DNA of 19,864 nt, from contig JAUJNC010000083.1 in assembly GCA_030446525.1 (NCBI GenBank), positions 1 to 19,864 of the forward strand. Reading direction: 5' to 3'. The notes under the pieces were generated by a model. The model made no database searches. It was not told the origin of the DNA and was given only the letters and a program-made list of their open reading frames with translations. Positions 7,521-14,927 of the stretch are shown one piece after another (the first letter of the stretch is position 1; each line of letters begins with the position of its first letter). Source of the DNA: Armatimonadaceae bacterium (GTDB lineage: Bacteria; Armatimonadota; Armatimonadia; Armatimonadales; Armatimonadaceae). The position numbers and the translations under genes are program-made.

Positions 7521-7611
7521 GTTCCGGCGTATATTGCCTATATTGCCGCCGAACGCTGAATGTGGGGAGACGCGCCCGACCCGGGTATCCTCCGGGTGCG
7601 GGCTTTATCTT
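7521..7611 (+). promoter_or_regulatory. structured ffh leader with terminator-like hairpin (possible attenuator or short RNA)
   Basis: Hairpin 1: GTTCCGGCG (7521-7529) with CGCCGAAC (7547-7554), one base bulged; its loop carries TATATTGC (7529-7536) and a second TATATTGC from 7539, both partly in the stem. Hairpin 2: GCCCG/CCCGG (7574-7584) with CCGGG/CGGGC (7592-7603), followed by TTTATCTT (7604-7611), the form of an intrinsic terminator. The predicted transcript starts at the base of hairpin 1. It does not show the GGAA-type apical loop and AGCA/GNAR core of SRP RNA, so it is not ffs. Confidence 0.5.
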
Positions 7612-7629
7612 GTCTGAGGGACTGTCCGG

Positions 7630-9036
7630 ATGTTTGAAAGTCTATCCGATAAGCTGCAGGGGGTCTTCAAGCGCCTGCGCGGGCACGGGACGCTTTCCGA
7701 GGAAGACGTGAACGCCGCGCTGCGCGAGGTGCGTCTGGCGCTGCTGGAGGCGGACGTCAACTTCAAGGTGGTCAAGGACTTCGTCGCGCGCGTCAAGGAG
7801 CGCGCGATCGGCGAGCACATCCTGGAGGGGTTGGGGGCGGCGCAGCAGGTCGTCAAGATCGTCCACGAGGAGATGATCCAGCTGCTGGGCGGCGAGGAAG
7901 GGGCGGCGCGCCTGGCGCTGGCCCCGCGCCCGCCATCCGTGCTGATGCTGTGCGGCCTGCAGGGCGCCGGCAAGACGACCCTGGCCGCGAAGCTGGCGGT
8001 CCACCTGCGCAAACAGGGCCGCAACCCCGTCCTGGCCGCCTGCGACGTGCAGCGCCCCGCCGCCATCAAGCAGCTCCAGGTGGTGGGCGAGCAGGCCAAG
8101 ACGCCCGTCTTCACCCTGGGCGCGGCCGACCCGGTGCGGATCGCCCGCGAGGCCGTAGCCTGGGCGCAGGGCAACGGCGCCGACATCGTCATCCTGGACA
8201 CGGCGGGGCGGCTGCACATCGACGATGGCTTGATGCGCGAGGTGGAGGGCATCAAGGAGGCGACGCGGCCGTCGGACATCCTGCTCGTGCTGGACGCGAT
8301 GACCGGCCAGGACGCCGTGAACGTCGCCCGGGAGTTCGACGAGGCGCTCGGCGTCGGCGGGTTCGTGCTGACCAAGATCGACGGCGACGCGCGCGGCGGC
8401 GCGGCCATCTCCATCCGCTCCGTCGTCGGCAAGCCGATCAAGTTCGTCGGCGTCGGCGAGAAGCTGGACGCCCTGGAGGTGTTCCATCCGGACCGGATGG
8501 CGTCGCGCATCCTGGGGATGGGCGACGTGCTGACCCTCATCGAGAAGGCCGAGGCCGCGCTCGACGAGAAAAAAGCCCTCGAGATGGAGAAGAAGCTCCG
8601 GGCCGGGAAGTTCGACTTCGAGGACTACCTGGAGCAGATACAGCAGATGCGGCGCCTGGGGCCGCTCGACCAGATCCTGGGCATGATCCCCGGGCTCGGC
8701 GGGGGCAAAGCGCTCAAGAACCTGGAGGTCGACGAGAAGCAGATCGCGCACGTCGAGGCGATCATCCGCTCGATGACCGCCGAGGAGCGCCGCGACCCCG
8801 TCGTGCTGAACGGGTCCCGGCGCAAGCGCATCGCGCTCGGCTCGGGCACCAGCGTGCAGGAGGTGAACCGCCTCCTGAACCAGTACGAGCAGATGCGCAA
8901 GATGATGCGTGGTCTGGCGGCGGGCGAGATGCCCGGCATGGGCGCCCCGGGCCACGGTTCCGGTCACGGCCATGGCAAAAAACACAAAAAGGGCCGGGGC
9001 GGCGGGCGGTCTCATCTGCCTTTCGGTCGCGGCTAA
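7630..9036 (+). CDS. ffh: signal recognition particle protein Ffh (SRP54)
   Basis: 468 residues, normal length. The N domain begins [20 protein letters not shown] and includes the ALLEADVN motif at about residues 37-44. The G domain has the P-loop [15 protein letters not shown] at about 108-122, DTAGR at 190-194 and [12 protein letters not shown] at about 247-258. The M domain has the [19 protein letters not shown] and LGMIPGL blocks and the MTAEERRDP...[16 protein letters not shown]-binding helix-turn-helix region; methionines line the signal-peptide groove. The C-terminus ends in a His/Gly/Lys-rich tail from about residue 440. Ffh binds SRP RNA and targets membrane proteins co-translationally through FtsY. 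ATG 7630 is the only start near the conserved N-terminus. Leads the rpsP-trmD-rplS cluster. Confidence 0.97.
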   Translation: MFESLSDKLQGVFKRLRGHGTLSEEDVNAALREVRLALLEADVNFKVVKDFVARVKERAIGEHILEGLGAAQQVVKIVHEEMIQLLGGEEGAARLALAPRPPSVLMLCGLQGAGKTTLAAKLAVHLRKQGRNPVLAACDVQRPAAIKQLQVVGEQAKTPVFTLGAADPVRIAREAVAWAQGNGADIVILDTAGRLHIDDGLMREVEGIKEATRPSDILLVLDAMTGQDAVNVAREFDEALGVGGFVLTKIDGDARGGAAISIRSVVGKPIKFVGVGEKLDALEVFHPDRMASRILGMGDVLTLIEKAEAALDEKKALEMEKKLRAGKFDFEDYLEQIQQMRRLGPLDQILGMIPGLGGGKALKNLEVDEKQIAHVEAIIRSMTAEERRDPVVLNGSRRKRIALGSGTSVQEVNRLLNQYEQMRKMMRGLAAGEMPGMGAPGHGSGHGHGKKHKKGRGGGRSHLPFGRG

Positions 9037-9056
9037 AGGGAATTGAGGGAAAACAG

Positions 9057-9374
9057 ATGTCTGTAAAGATCCGCTTGCGCCGCGACGGCGCCAAGAAGCG
9101 CCCGTTCTATCACGTAGTGGCCGCCGACTCGCGGGTCGCGCGCAACGGCCGGTTTATCGAGCAGCTGGGCTACTACAACCCGATCGTGGCCGCCGATGCG
9201 GAGCCGATCCTTGTTCTCAAGGAAGATCGGATCCGTTACTGGCTACAGGTGGGCGCCCAGCCCACGGAATCGGCCGCGGCGCTCCTCAAGAAGCAGGGGT
9301 TGATGGCGCGTTCCACGCCGGCGCCCGCCGCGCCCAAGCCCGCGAAGGAACCCGCAGCCGACAACCCCACGTAA
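9057..9374 (+). CDS. rpsP: 30S ribosomal protein S16
   Basis: 105 residues. The N-terminus [20 protein letters not shown], with [20 protein letters not shown] next, is the S16 signature, and [27 protein letters not shown] matches the C-terminal helical part. A low-complexity Ala/Pro/Lys tail ([13 protein letters not shown]) extends it, as is common in GC-rich lineages. Start ATG 9057 is 20 bases after the ffh stop with GAGGG upstream. S16 binds 16S rRNA early in small-subunit assembly. The frame stays open far upstream inside ffh, but that extension is an antisense-like shadow of ffh codons and is not part of the protein. Confidence 0.97.
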   Translation: MSVKIRLRRDGAKKRPFYHVVAADSRVARNGRFIEQLGYYNPIVAADAEPILVLKEDRIRYWLQVGAQPTESAAALLKKQGLMARSTPAPAAPKPAKEPAADNPT

Positions 9375-9409
9375 CAAGGGGAGAGGCAGTCATAAGGGAA
9401 CATGGACGG

Positions 9410-9431
9410 CGCCCGGAAAATTGTCCGGGCG
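9410..9431 (+). promoter_or_regulatory. intercistronic stem-loop between rpsP and khpA
   Basis: CGCCCGGA (9410-9417) and TCCGGGCG (9424-9431) make a perfect 8-bp stem with a 6-base loop. There is no T-tract after it, so it is more likely a processing or stability element, or a site for autoregulation, than a terminator. Confidence 0.45.
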
Positions 9432-9467
9432 ATGCCGCTGTGGTTCCGCTGTCAGGAGCGAGGCAAG

Positions 9468-9712
9468 TTGAAGAACCTTATCGAGTACCTGGTGAAGGAG
9501 CTTGTGGACGATCCAGATCAGGTGAATATAAGCGAGGTGCCCGGCGACGAGGCCACCACGTACGAGGTGCGGGTCGCCCCGGACGACCTGGGTAAAGTAA
9601 TCGGCAAGCAGGGGCGCATCGCCAATGCGCTCCCGCACGGTAGTACAAGACCCGCGCGATGAGCTGAAGAAGGTCGGTGATGGCCTTCGACGAGCAAACA
9701 CAGGCGGGGCCG
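9468..9712 (+). pseudogene. khpA: KH-domain RNA-binding protein KhpA, frameshifted
   Basis: Starts at TTG 9468 with AGGAG 9 bases upstream. The first 53 residues are standard KhpA: LKNLIEYLVKELVDDPDQV, VRVAPDDLGKVIGKQGRIA, containing the GxxG loop (GKQG) of the KH fold. At about 9628 the frame breaks: an extra C in CTCCCGC turns the expected ALRTVV into ALPHGS, and the unrepaired frame stops at 9662. After correction the frame gives ALRTVVQD; the end (about 9690-9712) is uncertain because further shifts follow. KhpA pairs with KhpB in other bacteria as an RNA chaperone and is usually found between rpsP and rimM, exactly as here. Symbol assigned by position and KH motif. Confidence 0.8.
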
Positions 9713-9715
9713 GGT

Positions 9716-10278
9716 ATGCCGAGGACGCGGTGCAGGGCGGAAGCCGGCCAGGAAGCGAAGAGTTCGTGGTGGTGGAAGTCGCGCGCACGGCGTGCGGCGA
9801 AGGTAGAAGATGCAGCCGCTGATGGAGAAGCCGGAAGTCGCTGTCGCGCTGCCCGCCGTCGCCTGCGCTTCGCCCGACGGCCGTGAAGAAGAGCGGCACA
9901 TCACCTGCTGGCCAGCCGCACTGGCTGCGGTGCTCCTGCGCGTGGCCAGGAGGTGCCGGACCGGATACGGCGGAGGCCTGCGGCAGCAGATGCTGATCCG
10001 GCGGGACCGTGCCCGCTCTGGATCCGATACGTATTACGAAGCCGACCTCCTGGGCCTGACGGTGGTTGCCGAAGAAGGCAGGGACCTGGGGCCCATCGAG
10101 GAGGGTGCATTTTTATCCCACGGCCAACGACGTCTACGAGACGCCGCCGGCGATGATCCCCGCGGTGGACGCCATCGTGGTGTCCGTGGATCTGCCGGCG
10201 CGTCGCGTCGTGGTGCGCGACATCCCCGGCCTGCGCAAGGATGAAGTGAGCGGCGCGCCCTGCGCGTGGACGTCGTGA
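9716..10278 (+). pseudogene. rimM: ribosome maturation factor RimM, multiply frameshifted
   Basis: RimM pieces occur in order but in different frames: EEFVVVEVART (9757-9789, the N-terminal barrel strand), QPLMEKPEVAVALPAV (about 9810-9857), DGREEERHIT, RQQMLIRRDRA, DTYYEADLLGLTVVAEEGRDLGPIEE (about 10024-10104, the highly conserved YYxxDLxGxxV block), and HFYPTANDVYETPPAMIPAVDAIV plus DIPGL in the last frame to 10278. RimM helps mature the 30S head by binding S19. At least four indels and several odd substitutions occur in 500 bases. The gene is normally needed for good growth, so dense sequencing error is likely; true decay cannot be excluded. The start is not certain; ATG 9716 is one option. 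Ends overlapping trmD. Confidence 0.75.
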
Positions 10279-10997
10279 CGACGTTCCCGGAGATGATCTC
10301 CGGCGGGTACTCCATCACCGGGCGGGCCCAGACGGCGGGGCTTCTCGACCTGCGGGTCCACAATCTGCGCGACCACACGACCGACCGGCACCGCACCACG
10401 GACGATTACCCGTTCGGCGGCGGCGCGGGGATGGTGATGAAGCCGGAGCCGTTCTTCGCGGCCGTCGAGGCGATCACGGCAGGGGGCGACCGGCCCCCGA
10501 TCTTGTTGATGGCCCCGGACGGCGAGCGTTTCACGCAGCAGGTGGCGCGGGATCTGGCCTCGCTGCCCTGGTTCGTGATCCTGTGCGGCCATTATGAAGG
10601 GGTGGATGAGCGGGTGCGGCAGGCGCTGGTGACGCGCGAGATATCCATCGGCGACTACGTGCTGACCGGGGGGGAGCTGCCCGCACTGGTGGTCCTGGAC
10701 GCGACGGCCCGCCTGCTGCCGGGCGTGCTCGGCAACACGGCGTCGCCGCAGGACGAGACGTTCGCGGAGGGGCTGCTGGAATACCCGCACTACACGCGCC
10801 CCGCCCGGTTTCGGCAGATAGAGGTGCCGGAGGTTCTGCTCTCCGGCCACCACGCCAACGTCGCCCGGTGGCGGCGGCAGCAGGCGCTCCTTCGTACGCG
10901 GGAGCGCCGCCCGGACCTGTGGGGAAAGCTTCTGCCGCTTTCCCCTTCCGACCAGAAGCTGCTGGACGAGTCGGACGCCGAGCGGCAGCAGAAGTAA
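10266..10997 (+). CDS. trmD: tRNA (guanine-N1)-methyltransferase TrmD
   Basis: 243 residues. TrmD methylates G37 of tRNAs next to the anticodon, preventing +1 frameshifting. The trefoil-knot SAM site is evident: [25 protein letters not shown] (about residues 108-119) and [20 protein letters not shown] (about 128-147). The C-terminal half contains [10 protein letters not shown] and [16 protein letters not shown], both conserved. The annotated start is GTG 10266 giving [10 protein letters not shown]; a CTG two codons upstream (LRVDVV) would match the usual MRIDVxTxFPEM opening better, so the true start may be non-canonical. Intact, in contrast with the broken rimM immediately before it. Confidence 0.96.
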   Translation: MDVVTTFPEMISGGYSITGRAQTAGLLDLRVHNLRDHTTDRHRTTDDYPFGGGAGMVMKPEPFFAAVEAITAGGDRPPILLMAPDGERFTQQVARDLASLPWFVILCGHYEGVDERVRQALVTREISIGDYVLTGGELPALVVLDATARLLPGVLGNTASPQDETFAEGLLEYPHYTRPARFRQIEVPEVLLSGHHANVARWRRQQALLRTRERRPDLWGKLLPLSPSDQKLLDESDAERQQK

Positions 10998-11020
10998 CAC
11001 CGTAGGGAGAGGTTCTAACC

Positions 11021-11368
11021 GTGGCTAACGTGATTACCCAGATCGAACAGGCGCAGAAGAAGCCCGATGTGCCGGAGTTCCGCGGCGGCGACACGCTGCG
11101 CGTCCATGTCAAAGTCGTCGAAGGCGGCAAGGAGCGTATCCAGGTGTTCGAGGGCGTCGCCCTGTCCCGCCGCGGCGAGGGCATCCGCGACACCGTGACC
11201 GTCCGGAAGGTCTCCAACGGCGTCGGCGTCGAGCGCACCTTCCTGGTGCATTCGCCGCGCATCGACAGGATCGACGTGATGCGCCGCGCCAAGGTACGCC
11301 GCGCCAAGCTGTACTACCTGCGCAGCCGCGTGGGCAGGGCCGCACGCCTCAAGGAGGCGCGCGCGTAA
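11021..11368 (+). CDS. rplS: 50S ribosomal protein L19
   Basis: 115 residues from GTG 11021, with AGGGAGAGG upstream. The family core is complete: [77 protein letters not shown] and [24 protein letters not shown]19 sits at the 30S-50S interface near bridge B8. The 23-bp gap from trmD and 4-bp gap to lepB fit one transcript. No anomalies. Confidence 0.97.
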   Translation: MANVITQIEQAQKKPDVPEFRGGDTLRVHVKVVEGGKERIQVFEGVALSRRGEGIRDTVTVRKVSNGVGVERTFLVHSPRIDRIDVMRRAKVRRAKLYYLRSRVGRAARLKEARA

Positions 11369-11372
11369 AGCG

Positions 11373-12242
11373 GTGGAGCAGTTAACCGACCGCATCGCCA
11401 ACGTCCCGCTGCAGACGGTCCTCGTCCTCCTCGCCGGCCTCACGGCGGCGCGCGTCGCGCTCTGCCGGGCGAAGGTGGCCTGGGGCCGTTCCCTGTCGGA
11501 CCTGTTCGAGTCGGTCCTGCTTGCCCTTGTACTGGTCTTCCTGCTCCTGCGGCCCTTCGTCGTCCAGTCGTTCTTCATCCCTTCCGGCTCGATGCGCCCG
11601 ACGCTGCGGGAGGGGGACCGCATCCTGGTCAACAAGTGGGTCTACCGGTTCCGGAAGCCTCAACGCAGTGAGGTGGTCGTCTTCCGCGCGCCCCGCGACG
11701 CCGCGCCGGACGAGAAGGACTTCATCAAACGCCTGATCGGGGTCCCGGGCGACACGATCGAGGTGCGGGAGGGGTACGTGGCGGTCAGGGACGGCCCCAG
11801 GCAGACCATCTACACGCACAGCGAGGTGCGCTCGGTTCTGGGGGCAGGGGGCGGCATGGATCTGTTCCGGGGCGGTAATGGCGGCCCGCCTGCCCCCCTG
11901 CGGCTTACCACGGACGCGATCTGGCTGGGGGGGCGCAAGGTCACCCGGGAAGATTTCGCGCGCGCCGCCGGGAAGCCGGGGGGCGCGGTCCGGATCGCTC
12001 CGGGCAAGGTGCTGTGTAACGGTGTGATGCTCTGCGAAAGCTACGTCGCCGAGGACCCGAAGTACCGTTGGGGACCGAAGGTGGTTCCGCGCGGCCACCT
12101 TTTCGTGATGGGCGACAACCGGAACGAGTCCCATGACTCGCACATCTGGGGGATGCTCCCCGAGGAGCGCGTCATCGGCCGGGCCGACGTCGTCTTCTGG
12201 CCGCCTGGGCACGTGAAATGGATCCACGAGCCGCGGAGGTAA
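11373..12242 (+). CDS. lepB: type I signal peptidase
   Basis: 289 residues from GTG 11373. Two hydrophobic segments, about residues 13-31 and 44-64, would anchor it with the catalytic domain outside. The catalytic Ser is S73 in [11 protein letters not shown] and the catalytic Lys is K119 in [12 protein letters not shown]; box E is [17 protein letters not shown] near residues 247-263. A Gly-rich insert (about residues 155-200, [16 protein letters not shown]) enlarges the non-catalytic domain. LepB removes signal peptides from exported proteins; its place after rplS and before rnhB is a common arrangement. The last 25 bases overlap the rnhB start. Confidence 0.96.
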   Translation: MEQLTDRIANVPLQTVLVLLAGLTAARVALCRAKVAWGRSLSDLFESVLLALVLVFLLLRPFVVQSFFIPSGSMRPTLREGDRILVNKWVYRFRKPQRSEVVVFRAPRDAAPDEKDFIKRLIGVPGDTIEVREGYVAVRDGPRQTIYTHSEVRSVLGAGGGMDLFRGGNGGPPAPLRLTTDAIWLGGRKVTREDFARAAGKPGGAVRIAPGKVLCNGVMLCESYVAEDPKYRWGPKVVPRGHLFVMGDNRNESHDSHIWGMLPEERVIGRADVVFWPPGHVKWIHEPRR

Positions 12243-12544
12243 GCCCTCACGCCCGGGAGACGCCCGCGCCGGACCGGTGGGCGTGGGAGCGGTCCCTCTG
12301 GGCGCGCGGCGCGCGGCACGTGGCGGGCGTGGACGAGGCGGGGCGCGGCCCGCTCGCGGGCCCGGTGGTGGCGGCTGCCGTGATCCTCCCCCCGAACGTG
12401 GATGCCACCGGCCACGACGCCCCCAAAAAGCTTCCCCCGCCCGCGCGCGAACGAGCCGGGGCCCCCCTCCGGTGCGAGGCCGGCCCCATCGGCGTCGGCC
12501 TCGTCGAGGCGGGCGAGATCGACCGGCTCAACAACCAGAGATAG
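12218..12544 (+). pseudogene. rnhB: ribonuclease HII, N-terminal half only
   Basis: ATG 12218 overlaps the lepB end. The RNase HII opening is clear: [20 protein letters not shown], containing the catalytic DExGRG Asp and Glu, then AAVILPP. The next segment [20 protein letters not shown] should read like DSKKLxxxRRExLxxxI and looks indel-damaged near 12415-12470. [17 protein letters not shown] is again normal, after which homology stops at about 12535 and TAG ends the frame at 12542. The second half, with the two remaining catalytic Asp residues and the KVxRDR helix, is absent from the following 2.4 kb in any frame that I can read. The product would be inactive as given. Confidence 0.85.
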
Positions 12545-12596
12545 GAACCCACCTGCGCGCTATTGCGCCTGTTCCCGTGGCGAATTCTTTCACTTC

Positions 12597-12626
12597 AGCG
12601 TCTGACGCTATTCGTCAGGCGGCCTG
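12597..12626. repeat. cluster of overlapping small palindromes
   Basis: AGCGTC-T-GACGCT (12597-12609), CTGACG-CTATT-CGTCAG (12602-12618) and CAGG-CGG-CCTG (12616-12626) follow one another and share bases, so the first two hairpins are mutually exclusive. AAGGC-G-GCCTT lies 39 bases further on (12665-12675). GGAAC (12544-12548) and GTTCC (12571-12575) bracket another imperfect stem just before. Function unknown. Confidence 0.4.
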
Positions 12627-14033
12627 CTGTCTGACCTGCTACAAACTGCCTCGCAGCCTGGCCCAAGGCGGCCTTATCCGTCTCCGTCTTGCCGCGTCCA
12701 TTTCTCCGCCAGGTGCGCGGCAACCACCGTTATTCTAACGCGTGAACGCGCTGGTAGCCCATACAAGGAACACCCGGATGTCTGGCGATATCGACTGGCG
12801 AAATACCTGCACCGCCGCACTGCGCTACGTCGCCAAAATCTGGGATGACCGTTACCGTGAAACAGACCGCGTAACCTTATGAATCGACGATCTGACCGAA
12901 GCACTGTCCGCGGCGGCGTGCGGCGCCGGGCGGTTCCGGCGCGGCGGCAATTCCTGCAGCAGGAAACCCATGGACAGCCAGGTGCGGCGGGAACCGTGAT
13001 CTGCCAAAGGTCGGGGGCGATGTTGAACCTATGTTGTTCATGACGCTGAACGCGAGCAGGCATCGCCGTAGGCGACCTGCCACCTCAGTTGGGCGGCTGG
13101 TGCAACATAGTGGTACACCCTCATACTGGCACTCCCGCACTAAGCGTTAAGGCCAGGCCTGCAGGAGCGCTCGGCTGACCTCGACCGGGACGGTCTACAA
13201 ACCCTGCGCCGCCGCGGCTGGTCGGCCGCTACCCTCGCCGGCGGCATGGCCTGCTGGCCGCGCAAGAACAGCGCCCGCAGCGCCGAGCGGCGCGGCGGAC
13301 GCCGCCTCGTGGCTGCCCCTACGACCTGGACGCGGCGGAAGTCCGGCGGCGAAGACCGCGCTCGCCTGCGCAGCCTGGACTACCTGCGCGCACGCCGACT
13401 ACCTGGCGTCGGCGGCGAAGCTCAACATGGGCGAGTACAGCGCGTGGCGGCGCAGGGCCGTGGGCGGGGCGGCCAGGCGCTGCCGTCCTGGAGGCGTCAC
13501 CCGGCCAGTACGCTGTCGCCATTTCCAGGCCAGGTACTGGACGATTCGGGCCGGCGAGAGCGAGCAGCTGCTGCGCACGGACGCCGGGCCCGTGGATGGC
13601 GGCAAGTGCTGCTCAACCACGGCCTAAAGCGCCTGGAAAAAGCGACCAGGAATGGCAACGCCGGGTCGAGACTACGGCGTCGACAGCCGGTTTCCACACT
13701 GGCGGTCAGGCCGCCGCCAGGGCTGGGACAACCGGCAACTCCTGCGTCTGCCACCGGCGAAAGCCAGTGCGCCGCAGCAAGCCTGCGCAATATTTGAAGA
13801 ACAAGGCGAAGACTTTAACCGGGCGACGAGGACCTCAGTAGAGGACTGACGGCGAAAGATATGAGCCAGAAGGTGGGTGTGCCGCGGACAGCGCTCCTGG
13901 CCGCGTCTGGTTGTTGCTGGAACAAGGGCCGTTGGAAGAGTGCCTGCGCCTGGCCATCTGGGCGAGGCGCACGGCACGTGGTGACGACCTTCGTCGAGAA
14001 CTTCGCCCTCGACCAGGCCAGGAACTGGCCGCG

Positions 14034-14053
14034 CGGCGGCCTCCTGGCCGCCG
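14034..14053. repeat. perfect 8-bp stem with 4-base loop
   Basis: CGGCGGCC (14034-14041), loop TCCT, GGCCGCCG (14046-14053). It sits in the unexplained block and has no T-tract. Such stems arise by chance in GC-rich DNA, so weight is low. Confidence 0.3.
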
Positions 14054-14927
14054 ACGCCCTGGCGGTCGCCAGGCCCTCGAACAGCACGGTGAAGCCAGGC
14101 GCTGCGCGTCGGCGAGCGCGGCAACCTCGATCCTGGACGACGAAGCTGCTGGCGACAGCGGCCGCTGCAGACCGGGCGAAGCAGGCCAGCCAGCCAGCTC
14201 GCCCTGCGCGCAGCGCCAATGCAACGCGCCGAACAGCCGACGCCGACTGGGAAGGCGAAACCATGCCCATGGCCGGCGACGGCTGCTCGCCGTATCGCCC
14301 GCCTGCAGCGGCGCTCAGCTACGTCAAGGCCGGGACCATCGACATCCTGCTGCACCTGGGCTGACCCGGCGACGCCTCGCCGTCGTCCAGGGCATGCAAC
14401 CACCACCTGATCGGCCGCGTCGTCGGCGCTACTTCGACCACACCCCAACAGGGTCATCCCCATCTGCCTCCAGCCGGCCACGCCCATCATCGAGGAAGGC
14501 GTACGTGCGCCCACCACGATATCCGCGTGCCTTCGTCGAACCTTGGACGCCCTGCCTGCATGACCAGGCGCAGCACAGTGGCATTGCCTATCGACGATCT
14601 GATCACGCGCTACAAAGCCCAAGTACAGGCTCCTGCCGGTCTCAAAGCTCTCGCAGGTATTGCCGTAGCCCAGCCCAGGCGGTCAACCCACCCGCAACCA
14701 GCGTGGCTGGTTATCGACGGCGGGCCGGAAATCAGCCAGCAGGCGCGCAGGCGGATATGAAAGACTTGTTTCTGAGCGCCTGGTCGAAGAACGCTGGGTG
14801 ATATGGACCTCGGGGCGTTGACGGCCACGCCGAAAAAGCGCGAGCCGCGGTAGCGGCACTCGGCATCAAGCCGGAGGAGAACCTGATGTCCCGCGGCAAC
14901 ATCGCGGCACGGGAGGATTAGCTTTCC

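Larger units (their letters stand above)
12545..14900. other. 2.35-kb block with no identifiable gene
   Basis: No reading frame here matches a family I know. The longest frames, on both strands and all overlapping, are rich in Arg, Ala, Pro and Gly and look like shadows of GC-rich DNA. 12545-12900 is visibly less GC-rich than 12900-14560, and 14580-14700 dips again. Isolated stretches look protein-like in short runs and then change frame (for example DDLITRYKAQVQAPAGLKAL near 14595-14655 and TFVENFALDQARNWP near 13988-14032), which would fit heavily indel-damaged coding sequence. Expected neighbours of rnhB (the rest of rnhB, yraN, comM, dprA) could not be traced. No transposase, terminal inverted repeats, tRNA or group II intron domain V was seen. 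Confidence 0.6.

Noticed and set aside
7521..7611. Candidate SRP 4.5S RNA gene next to ffh
   Set aside because: The conserved GGAA-type apical loop and the AGCA-containing internal loop are missing; only generic hairpins are present.
7642..9015. A 457-residue open frame on the minus strand opposite ffh
   Set aside because: Exact antisense of an unmistakable Ffh protein; no motif and no promoter.
13190..13260. A short resemblance to a rhodanese C-terminal motif (RRGWSAATLAGGMACW)
   Set aside because: Only about 16 residues match loosely; no catalytic Cys loop or remaining domain is present in any frame nearby.
13672..14622. Long minus-strand frame in the unexplained block
   Set aside because: No recognisable domain, composition like other GC-rich shadows, and several plus-strand frames are equally open over the same bases.
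12545..14900. Insertion sequence or integrated element interrupting rnhB
   Set aside because: No transposase or integrase motif, no terminal inverted repeats or target duplication, and the second half of rnhB does not reappear on the far side.
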